From NCBI GenBank assembly GCA_934463175.1, contig CAKSIW010000047.1, positions 1 through 22,971 on the forward strand: a stretch of DNA of 22,971 bases, written 5' to 3'. The stretch comes from an uncultured Clostridia bacterium. GTDB lineage: Bacteria > Bacillota > Clostridia > Monoglobales > Monoglobaceae. Positions 6,530 through 13,530 of this stretch are shown here, piece by piece (position 1 is the stretch's first letter; the number at the start of each line of letters is the position of its first letter). The notes under the pieces are model-generated. The model was not told the DNA's origin. It was given only the letters and a program-made list of their open reading frames with translations, and searched no databases. The position numbers and the translations under genes were made by a program.

Positions 6530-8251
6530 ATGAGCAAACTGAATATTCGGCACTACATAAAAAAATATCGGCTGAACAGTGTCTTTCTGCGGAATTTAAT
6601 AATGATTATTCTTATAAGCACAATTCCGTTCGGGGCGAGCTGTTTTTTGGTATACAGCCGTGCTGTGTCCGCGATGAAAAATGAAGCTCAGATTCTTGAA
6701 CAGAAGAAAATGGACAAGATGGCAGGCTCGCTTGACAACTTCATCAGGTCAATGGACAAGCTGTGCATTGTCATGCTTCAGCAAAATGATGTGCGGCAGG
6801 TGTTTTCAACGAAGGAATCAACGGTGAATCTCAGCGGCTGCTATACAAATATAATGAACGATCTGAACCTTTTCACTCTGTCCTACGGATATATCCGAGG
6901 CGTTAAAGTGTATTCCGAGCTGAACGGCTGTGTTGTGTCGCAGGTTGCCGTGACCGCGGCGGAGAATGACACGACAGGGCTTCTCGAATGCTATCGGAAT
7001 GCAGGGGACGGACTCTATATTGCAGCTGCCGATTCAAACGGTGCGGGAATTAAAACGGTCACGTTTATGAGAAAAATGAAGATCGGAGCAGAAACTCTCG
7101 GTGCTGTGTGCATTGAAGTTCACATAAACAGGCTCTTTGAAGAGCTTGGGATCTCATATAACGATGAAAATGACAGGCTCATGCTGACCGATGACCGCGG
7201 ACGTGTGTTCATAAGCTCTTATGTCAGTGACATAAACCGTGAAACAGAGAGCGTTCTGAAATCGGGAAAAGAAAACGGTTTAAAAATATATGAGCTGCCG
7301 AGCAGCACTGAAAAATGGCAATATGTCCACATGTACAGCGAAACCTACTACAGCGGAGCAAGCCGCCGAATGACTCATATGGTGGCACTGCTAATATGCC
7401 TTAGTCTCATTATGGTGCTGCTGACGGCGGTGTATATCTCGCGCCAGACCTTCCGACCGCTTGCGGAAATTCTGGAATATTTCGGAAACGGCGAGGGAGA
7501 ACAGCCGTATGACAGCAACGAGCTGGGATATATAATACGAAGCATAAGCGCGCTTGCAGATGAAAATGTGAATCTGACCGCGGAAATGCAGCAACGTATT
7601 GTCATGCTGAACAAGGCGCAGCTTTGCGCGCTACAGAATCAGATTAATCCGCATTTCATGTATAATACGCTTGAAACAATCAAGTGGGTTGTGATGGATC
7701 TGGAGAATGAGGACTGCAAGGCATCGTCCATGATTGAAATGCTTGCAGATGTAATCAGCTACAGCCTTGACGCGGAACGCTATCTTGTCAGCCTCGACGA
7801 GGAAATTGAAAACACAAAAACATATATTTCCATTCTGAAAATAAGATATGAAGACAGATTCCACATTGAATGGGAAATTGACCCGAGACTGCAAAATGTC
7901 AAGGTTCTGAAGCTTTGTATGCAGCCGCTGATTGAGAATGCAATGGTACATGGAATCGCGCCGAAACGCGCAGAGGGAAAAATCCGCATTGCCGTGAAGA
8001 AAATGAAAAGCGACTTGTGCGTTGAGGTTGAGGACGATGGTGTGGGGATTGATGCCGAAAAACTCGGTGAACTGCGCAAAAGTCTGGAGGACGGACACGG
8101 CATGGAAGGAAAGCATGTCGGCTTGCGCAATGTGAATCTGCGAACCCGTCTTGCGTTCGGTGATGAATACGGAATCTCGGTTTTCTCGGAAAAAGGGAAA
8201 GGAACAAAGGTTTCTCTCTTGATGAAAATGCAAATTATCCCTGAAAAGTAA
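6530..8251 (+). CDS. YesM-like sensor histidine kinase
   Basis: A 573-residue membrane sensor kinase. Two membrane segments, near residues 18-42 and 281-304, enclose an extracellular sensing domain of about 240 residues. After the second segment a short HAMP-like linker leads to the His_kinase domain with the phospho-acceptor H375 in QNQINPHFMYNTLETIKWVV. The ATPase domain follows, with N-box ENAMVHG near 470 and G-box VEDDGVGI near 501. This order is that of the YesM/LytS class, whose clostridial members sense extracellular oligosaccharides. The partner is the YesN-like regulator encoded 86 bases downstream. The start follows AAAGGAG with suitable spacing. What the sensor domain binds cannot be read from the sequence; a pectic fragment is inferred from context. 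Confidence 0.92.
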   Translation: MSKLNIRHYIKKYRLNSVFLRNLIMIILISTIPFGASCFLVYSRAVSAMKNEAQILEQKKMDKMAGSLDNFIRSMDKLCIVMLQQNDVRQVFSTKESTVNLSGCYTNIMNDLNLFTLSYGYIRGVKVYSELNGCVVSQVAVTAAENDTTGLLECYRNAGDGLYIAAADSNGAGIKTVTFMRKMKIGAETLGAVCIEVHINRLFEELGISYNDENDRLMLTDDRGRVFISSYVSDINRETESVLKSGKENGLKIYELPSSTEKWQYVHMYSETYYSGASRRMTHMVALLICLSLIMVLLTAVYISRQTFRPLAEILEYFGNGEGEQPYDSNELGYIIRSISALADENVNLTAEMQQRIVMLNKAQLCALQNQINPHFMYNTLETIKWVVMDLENEDCKASSMIEMLADVISYSLDAERYLVSLDEEIENTKTYISILKIRYEDRFHIEWEIDPRLQNVKVLKLCMQPLIENAMVHGIAPKRAEGKIRIAVKKMKSDLCVEVEDDGVGIDAEKLGELRKSLEDGHGMEGKHVGLRNVNLRTRLAFGDEYGISVFSEKGKGTKVSLLMKMQIIPEK

Positions 8252-8262
8252 AAAAAATTTGC

Positions 8263-8318
8263 TGTATTTTTTTCGGAGATAATAGTATAATGAAATAGCA
8301 CAAATGATGTAGTATAAA
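8263..8318 (+). promoter_or_regulatory. Possible separate promoter(s) for the response regulator
   Basis: The 86-base gap after the kinase gene is AT-rich and contains a perfect TATAAT (8286-8291) and a second similar hexamer TATAAA (8312-8317), both preceded by TAG. No convincing -35 box sits 17 bases upstream of either; TTGCTG at 8259-8264 is 21 bases from the first, too far. The regulator may thus have its own weak or regulated promoter besides read-through from the kinase gene. Confidence 0.35.
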
Positions 8319-8337
8319 GAATATCGGAGATGAAAAA

Positions 8338-9798
8338 ATGAGTTATTCCATGATTATTGTTGATGATGAGCGGATTATCAGAGAGGGATTGAAAAAATAC
8401 ATACAAAAGCTTGACTGCGGTTTTTGTGTTGAGGCGGTGTTTGAGGACGGGAAGGAAGCAATCGAATATCTCGAAGCCCATGAGACAGATTTGGTGATAA
8501 CGGACATTTGCATGACGGAGATAAACGGGCTGGAGGTTGCGGCGTTTGTCAGACAGAATATGCCCGACACCGAGGTGATAATTCTGAGCGGATACAGAAA
8601 TTTTGAGTATGCGCAGCAGGCGATTTCATACGGCGTGACGAGATATTTGCTGAAGCCTGTGAAGAATGCGGAAATATCCGAAATTCTGGGCAGTGTCCGC
8701 GAGTGCCTTGATGAAAAGAAACACATAAAGGACGTTGTTTTCAGATATGACGAAATGCTGAGTCAGGTCAGAAATCAGTTTTTTGTTGATTATATGCTCG
8801 GCGCGGCAAAAACCGCGGGTGAGGGCAGTGATATTTTTGAACCGCTCAGATTTGATATACGTTATGATGAAATATATGCGGCGGTGATATATGTCCACTG
8901 GCATGAAAGCTTTGTTGAGGATATATGGCAATATGGAAAGAACAGAATCCAGTCGGCGGTGCTGAACTTTTATTCGTGCAGGGAAAATCATGTGTTCGGC
9001 ATGGTGACAGACGAGGAGCAGTTTCTGATTTTATCGTCGGGTGATACGGCGGAGCAAGACGCAGAGGAGCTTCGAAAATGGGCAGAGGAATCGTTCGGAA
9101 GTGCTCCAGAGGTGCGGATTATCTACACCTGCAAGGGACTTGAGGGACTGAAAAGCTATAAAACCCTGAATTTTGAGGGGAACGCGGCAGGAGAAACGGT
9201 TGAAAATGAACGGCGAATCCTGCTTTGCACATATCTCAACCTTGGTATGTATGAGCAGGCAAAGGAGCTTTTTTCGGAGCTTGCCGAAGCTGCGGCAGGC
9301 AGGGAGGACGAGCTTGTGCGCCTGATTTGCGACAATGCGTCGAAGGTTGGTGTGCAAATGGACGCTGACCGCTATATCAGGCGGCTGAGGAGCGGCACCG
9401 AGAAATGCGGCGATGTGTTTGACAGCTTCTACAAGTATTTCAGCACAGCAAGATGTGAGGACAAGCTCATCACGAAGATAAAGGAATATGTGCAGTCGAA
9501 TTATGCACAGGATATTTCCCTCGAATCGGTTGCGGAAAGGGTGTATCTGCACCCCGTATATCTGTCGCGGTTTTTCAAGCAGCAGGTTGGTGAAAACTTC
9601 AGGGACTATCTGTTCAGCGTGCGTATGACAAATGCAATAACTCTGCTGAAGAAGAATACATACAAGATTTATGAGATAAGCCGCATGGTCGGCTATAAAA
9701 GCAGTAAATATTTTTCAAGACAGTTCAAAGGGTACACGGGCTACACTCCGAAAAACTATTGCAGGGTCATGTGGAATCTGAATGTCCGTGATGAATAA
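8338..9798 (+). CDS. YesN-like response regulator with AraC-type DNA-binding domain
   Basis: A 486-residue cytoplasmic transcription regulator. The N-terminal receiver domain (about 1-120) has the acidic pair in IVDDER, the phospho-acceptor D56 in VITDICMTEING and the conserved lysine K106 in LLKPVK. A middle region of about 260 residues matches no domain I can name, as is usual for YesN proteins. The C-terminal AraC/XylS domain (about 385-483) contains two helix-turn-helix units, DISLESVAERVYLHPVYLSR and YEISRMVGYKSSKYFSRQFK. It should be phosphorylated by the upstream kinase and activate the transport and secreted-protein operons; the shared 12-mer at 2967 and 11006 is the best candidate site. 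The start follows CGGAGA at a normal distance. Confidence 0.92.
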   Translation: MSYSMIIVDDERIIREGLKKYIQKLDCGFCVEAVFEDGKEAIEYLEAHETDLVITDICMTEINGLEVAAFVRQNMPDTEVIILSGYRNFEYAQQAISYGVTRYLLKPVKNAEISEILGSVRECLDEKKHIKDVVFRYDEMLSQVRNQFFVDYMLGAAKTAGEGSDIFEPLRFDIRYDEIYAAVIYVHWHESFVEDIWQYGKNRIQSAVLNFYSCRENHVFGMVTDEEQFLILSSGDTAEQDAEELRKWAEESFGSAPEVRIIYTCKGLEGLKSYKTLNFEGNAAGETVENERRILLCTYLNLGMYEQAKELFSELAEAAAGREDELVRLICDNASKVGVQMDADRYIRRLRSGTEKCGDVFDSFYKYFSTARCEDKLITKIKEYVQSNYAQDISLESVAERVYLHPVYLSRFFKQQVGENFRDYLFSVRMTNAITLLKKNTYKIYEISRMVGYKSSKYFSRQFKGYTGYTPKNYCRVMWNLNVRDE

Positions 9799-9864
9799 CC
9801 TGATATTAGTTATCCGAACCCCCTTAATCGGCGCAATTCCGGAATGTTTTGACTTATCAGGTTA
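9796..9864 (+). other. Structured intergenic element before the GH105 gene
   Basis: TAACCTGATA (9796-9805) is exactly complementary to TATCAGGTTA (9855-9864), closing a 69-base segment. Inside lie two smaller pairings, CCGA/TCGG (9814-9817 with 9828-9831) and the palindrome ATTCCGGAAT (9836-9845). The 5' arm starts at the response-regulator stop codon. There is no U tract after the 3' arm, so it is not a plain terminator. It may be a processed intercistronic RNA structure or a leader controlling the GH105 gene. I do not recognise a known riboswitch. Confidence 0.35.
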
Positions 9865-9902
9865 ATGACAGAAAGCTAATTTATACATAAAGGAGAACAT
9901 AA

Positions 9903-10985
9903 ATGAACAGGGAAAAAGCACTTGAATATGCCATGCTGGCATGTGACACAATGATTGGAAAATACACCGTTGAAACGCTGCCGCCTGAGCATAAGTTTCA
10001 CTATCACCAGGGGGTGTTCCTTTCGGGAATGCTTCACACATGGGAGGTCAGCGGAAAGAAAAAATACTATGATTATGTGAAGGAATGGGTTGACAGCATT
10101 GTTTGGGAGGACGGAAGCATACACGATTTCGACCGCGGAATGATGGACGACATTCAGCCCGGAATCCTTCTGTTTCCGCTGTATCGCGAAACGGGAGATT
10201 TGAGATATAAAAAGGCTCTTGACACGCTTCTTCCGATACTTAAAAACTGGAAAAGAAACGAATACGGAGGCTTTTGGCACAAGGAATGGCACCCCAATCA
10301 GATGTGGCTTGACGGACTTTATATGGCAGGACCTCTTGAGGCGGAATATGCAAAGGAGTTTGACTGTCCCGAATATCTTGAAATTGCGGTTGAGCAAGCC
10401 TTTCTGATGGCGGAGCATATGCAGGATAAAAATTCGGGTTTGCTTTATCACGGCTGGGATACGGAGAAAAAATGCTGGTGGGTTGACAAAAAAACAGGTT
10501 TATCGACTGAGTTCTGGGGCAGAGCCATGGGGTGGTATGTTGTGGCGATTCTGGACATTCTGGAGTTCATGCCTAAGGAGCATCCGCGGCGCAATGAAAT
10601 GATTGAGCTTGAAAAGGAAGCGTTGCAGGCTGTCCTCAGAGTTCAGGACAAGGAAAGCGGAATGTGGTATCAGGTTATGGACAAGGGAGACCGCGCGGAC
10701 AACTGGCTTGAAACCTCATGCACGGCACTGTTTGCGTATGCGGTTTCGCGTGCGGCACGCACAGGGATTCTTCCGGAATGCTGCCGTGAGGCGGCATGGA
10801 ATGCATTCTGCGGAATTGAAAAGCACAGCCTGACAAGAAACGGCGGCGAGCTTCAGCTCAGCGGAATCTGTATCGGCACAGACGTCAGCAACTATGAGGC
10901 ATATGTGACAAGACCGACGTGCACAAACGATCTTCACGGTATGGGAGCATTTTTGCTGATGTGTGCAGAGCTTGCAAAGGCGTGA
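9903..10985 (+). CDS. GH105 unsaturated rhamnogalacturonyl/galacturonyl hydrolase, YteR-like
   Basis: A 360-residue (alpha/alpha)6-barrel hydrolase of glycoside hydrolase family 105. No signal peptide is present, so it acts in the cytoplasm on imported oligosaccharides, removing the 4,5-unsaturated uronate left by polysaccharide lyases. Family landmarks include GMMDDIQPG near 79-87, HPNQMWLDGLYMAGP near 130-144, with D137 as the probable catalytic acid by comparison with YteR, STEFWGRAMGWYVVAILDIL, and SGMWYQVMDKGDRADNWLET. The length is normal. AAAGGAGA precedes the ATG. The gene follows the YesN-like regulator after about 100 bases that hold a structured element, and it precedes the promoter of the secreted-protein operon. 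The family includes enzymes for rhamnogalacturonan, other pectic or glucuronyl substrates; the neighbouring PL22-like gene favours a pectic one. Confidence 0.9.
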   Translation: MNREKALEYAMLACDTMIGKYTVETLPPEHKFHYHQGVFLSGMLHTWEVSGKKKYYDYVKEWVDSIVWEDGSIHDFDRGMMDDIQPGILLFPLYRETGDLRYKKALDTLLPILKNWKRNEYGGFWHKEWHPNQMWLDGLYMAGPLEAEYAKEFDCPEYLEIAVEQAFLMAEHMQDKNSGLLYHGWDTEKKCWWVDKKTGLSTEFWGRAMGWYVVAILDILEFMPKEHPRRNEMIELEKEALQAVLRVQDKESGMWYQVMDKGDRADNWLETSCTALFAYAVSRAARTGILPECCREAAWNAFCGIEKHSLTRNGGELQLSGICIGTDVSNYEAYVTRPTCTNDLHGMGAFLLMCAELAKA

Positions 10986-10995
10986 ATGGTTAAGA

Positions 10996-11058
10996 CTATA
11001 CCCTAAAAGTTAAAACAATGTTACGCTTTTTAAATGAAAGATTTGGTATAGTTATAAT
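10996..11058 (+). promoter_or_regulatory. Candidate regulated promoter of the secreted-protein operon
   Basis: The 12-mer AAAGTTAAAACA (11006-11017) repeats the one in front of the transport operon and is likewise preceded by a CCC run. A -10-like TATAGT at 11047-11052 lies 29 bases after it, the same gap as at the transport promoter. A perfect TATAAT at 11053-11058 is an alternative -10. No good -35 is visible, which fits activator control. Confidence 0.5.
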
Positions 11059-11088
11059 ATGAAATAATCAATTCGGGAGGAATGAAAA

Positions 11089-13410
11089 ATGAACAGGTTC
11101 AAAAGAGTTGCGTGGCTTTTGGCATTGACAATGATTTTGTCAAGCTTTTCATGCGTTATGGCGGAGGAAAGTGCCGATATAACTGTGACGAACAATGCGG
11201 TCAGCAGCGAAATAACGTCTGCATGGGGCGGCTCGCTTTTAATTGCGGCAGACGCAAAGCGTGACGTGAATGCCGAGGTTTCGGTGAAGGTCACGGCAGC
11301 GGACGGCACAGAAATTGCAAATGTTCCTGTCAGCGCGGCTGTCGGAACGGATAATTATGCGGCAATGAAGCTGCTTGTTCACAAGAACAGCGGAAAATTT
11401 GAACTGTATAGTGAGGGCAAGCTTGTGAGCGGCGGTGCGATTACAGGCGGTGCAGACAAAACCGCGGCAAAGCTGACGGTTGTTTCCAAGGGCGGCACTG
11501 TATATCTGAAAAATGTCAGCGTGTCGGATTATATGGACACGGCAGACAAAACAGAGGTGCTGTTTGAGAGTGATTTTTCGGCAATGCCGAATAATACAAA
11601 TGTTGCTTCGGGTACTCCTGACGGTTTTTATTGTGATGACTGGTACGCAAGCGATCGTACAAAAAATTCCGGAAGTGACTATTATTGTGACATTCAGGGG
11701 AGTACTTCAGACTTATTTATGAGATATATTGATACCATTGGCGGACAGAGTGTTAGACATATGATAAAGGACGGCGGCACAAGTGAAAGCTTTGAAATAA
11801 GCACACAACTGCTTTTTCCGCACTGGAATAATAGATATGACGGCGGCTTCAGAATGTTTTTGGTTGATGAGAACGGAAACACCATTGACCTGATTAAGGC
11901 AGGAACAAAAACAGACAGCTCTGTTGAGAGGGGCAATATACCTATTTACGATGGTAATGGAGAAAAGCTTTTTGATGTAAGGGGTCAAACTTGGACTGTA
12001 TTTACAATAAAGGTTGATCTTAATGCACAAATGTATACGGTTGCATATAAAGAAAGTGCAGGCAGTGCAACATCAAATCCGATTTCTTTACCGAACATGA
12101 AAGCTGTATCGCCTTATGCTTTGACGTTAGCGAGTGCAGTGGGTATTGCAAAAGATGTTGCTTCAACAGGTTCGGTTTCCTTTAAATTCTTCAAAGTAAT
12201 GGCAGAAAAAGATCCTTCCTTCAAGGAATTGATTTATGCAGAAGATTTTAACAACGGAATCGGAGACTGGCAATTCAGCAGAAGCGGATCCCAAAACAGC
12301 GGAAACAGCCTTGTGAACGGAAGCGTTGAAAAATATAAGGGTCACACTGCGCTGTTAATTGAAAGAAAAGACGCAAAGTTCATTTCTGCTTCAACTGATA
12401 AGACAGACGGGAAAACACATTACGGAACACTGAACGAAGACGGCACATTAGCTCCTGACCCGGAAGCAGTAATTGATGGCAGCAGTAGTTCATGGGCGAC
12501 AAATAGTGCAACATGGTATGTGCGCCTTCCCAAAGCGATTACGGTAAGCGAGGACGTATGTGTGGAATATGATGTGCATTTAGGCGGCAAAGCATGGAAG
12601 TATAATGCAAACGGAGATTATTATTCTCCGCGGGATTTGGTGTATGCATCTCTCGGAAGTTATTCCTCAAATACCAGTATCGGGGTTACGGCAGGAACCG
12701 AATATATGAGTCTGCAATATTCAGAGGGTGCTATATTTAACGAAATAACCAGAGAAGACGCACTGACAAAAAAGATTATGCCGTCAAGCGGATACTACAC
12801 ATGGACTGAAAACGGACCTGCTGCCGAGTGGGTTTCAACAAATGTGGAGAACAATGGGGGAACAAGCATAACGATTACAACCGACAGCAAGGCAAAGGGT
12901 GTTGATTCAACTAATTATTCGGTCACAGCTACCGACGCAACGGTAGACACTCTTGCATTCACAATCGGACGAAACAACGGCGGAGCATGTTACATTGACA
13001 ATATTAAGATTTACACGAAGGACAGTGCAGCTGTTAAAGAATTTAATGCAGGAACAACAAACGGATTTACGGTGGCATTCGCACAGCCGACAGAGGAATT
13101 TGCAATACACGGTGCAGAGACAGTCAGCGCAGGCGCGGCAGTGTCAAATGTGATAATCGGAAACTATTCGGGAAACCTTTCTCAGAGTGCATTCGTTGCG
13201 GCGGTCCTTTATGAAAAAGTCGGAGACGAGCTTGTTTTGTCGGACTGCAAGGTGAACTCGGTTACATTGTCGGACATTGAAAACAATGTGACTCTGAACG
13301 GACAGCTCGCAATTCCGCGAGATTTTTCGGCGGATAAATACAGCCTGAAGATATTCCTTTTTGACGGAGCCGGAACACTGAAACCGCTTTCGGCTGCAAA
13401 GATATACTGA
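11089..13410 (+). CDS. Secreted multi-module protein with beta-sandwich domains, function unknown
   Basis: A 773-residue exported protein. A signal peptide covers about residues 1-25 (cleavage near VMA-EES). After it come a short beta-rich module (about 28-155), a jelly-roll-like module beginning VLFESDFSAM (about 158-360), a second beginning IYAEDFNNGIGDW (about 382-645, ending CYIDNIKIYTKD), and a C-terminal module (about 655-773) ending in IFLFDGAGTLKPL. A similar terminal module appears inside the protein encoded at 20663. These shapes recall carbohydrate-binding or laminin-G-like sandwiches, but no catalytic family is recognised and no SLH or sortase anchor is seen. GGGAGG precedes the ATG. 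It is the first gene of the secreted-protein operon, behind a promoter sharing a motif with the sugar transporter. The middle (about 11600-12950) looks poorer in GC-ending codons than its flanks. Confidence 0.75.
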   Translation: MNRFKRVAWLLALTMILSSFSCVMAEESADITVTNNAVSSEITSAWGGSLLIAADAKRDVNAEVSVKVTAADGTEIANVPVSAAVGTDNYAAMKLLVHKNSGKFELYSEGKLVSGGAITGGADKTAAKLTVVSKGGTVYLKNVSVSDYMDTADKTEVLFESDFSAMPNNTNVASGTPDGFYCDDWYASDRTKNSGSDYYCDIQGSTSDLFMRYIDTIGGQSVRHMIKDGGTSESFEISTQLLFPHWNNRYDGGFRMFLVDENGNTIDLIKAGTKTDSSVERGNIPIYDGNGEKLFDVRGQTWTVFTIKVDLNAQMYTVAYKESAGSATSNPISLPNMKAVSPYALTLASAVGIAKDVASTGSVSFKFFKVMAEKDPSFKELIYAEDFNNGIGDWQFSRSGSQNSGNSLVNGSVEKYKGHTALLIERKDAKFISASTDKTDGKTHYGTLNEDGTLAPDPEAVIDGSSSSWATNSATWYVRLPKAITVSEDVCVEYDVHLGGKAWKYNANGDYYSPRDLVYASLGSYSSNTSIGVTAGTEYMSLQYSEGAIFNEITREDALTKKIMPSSGYYTWTENGPAAEWVSTNVENNGGTSITITTDSKAKGVDSTNYSVTATDATVDTLAFTIGRNNGGACYIDNIKIYTKDSAAVKEFNAGTTNGFTVAFAQPTEEFAIHGAETVSAGAAVSNVIIGNYSGNLSQSAFVAAVLYEKVGDELVLSDCKVNSVTLSDIENNVTLNGQLAIPRDFSADKYSLKIFLFDGAGTLKPLSAAKIY

Positions 13411-13431
13411 GAGATAAACAAATAAATAAAT

Positions 13432-13494
13432 TCAAGGGGTGCTTATTTGAAAATTGTCGGACAGCAATTGAACTTCTCAAACAGCACCCCTTGA
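13432..13494 (+). other. Long intercistronic hairpin
   Basis: TCAAGGGGTGCT (13432-13443) pairs exactly with AGCACCCCTTGA (13483-13494). Within this, TTTGA pairs with TCAAA (13446-13450 with 13477-13481) and AATTG with CAATT (13452-13456 with 13465-13469), forming one long interrupted stem around an eight-base loop. It fills the 120-base gap between two secreted-protein genes. No proper U tract follows, so complete termination is doubtful; partial termination, mRNA stabilisation or a small palindromic repeat are all possible. Confidence 0.5.
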
Positions 13495-13530
13495 TGATTT
13501 CCGAGTTATTTTCTGAAAGGATTGAATTCC

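Noticed and set aside
7631..8233. Long minus-strand open frames inside the kinase gene and similar antisense frames elsewhere
   Set aside because: They lie fully opposite well-supported genes, lack ribosome sites and resemble no known protein; they are shadow frames.
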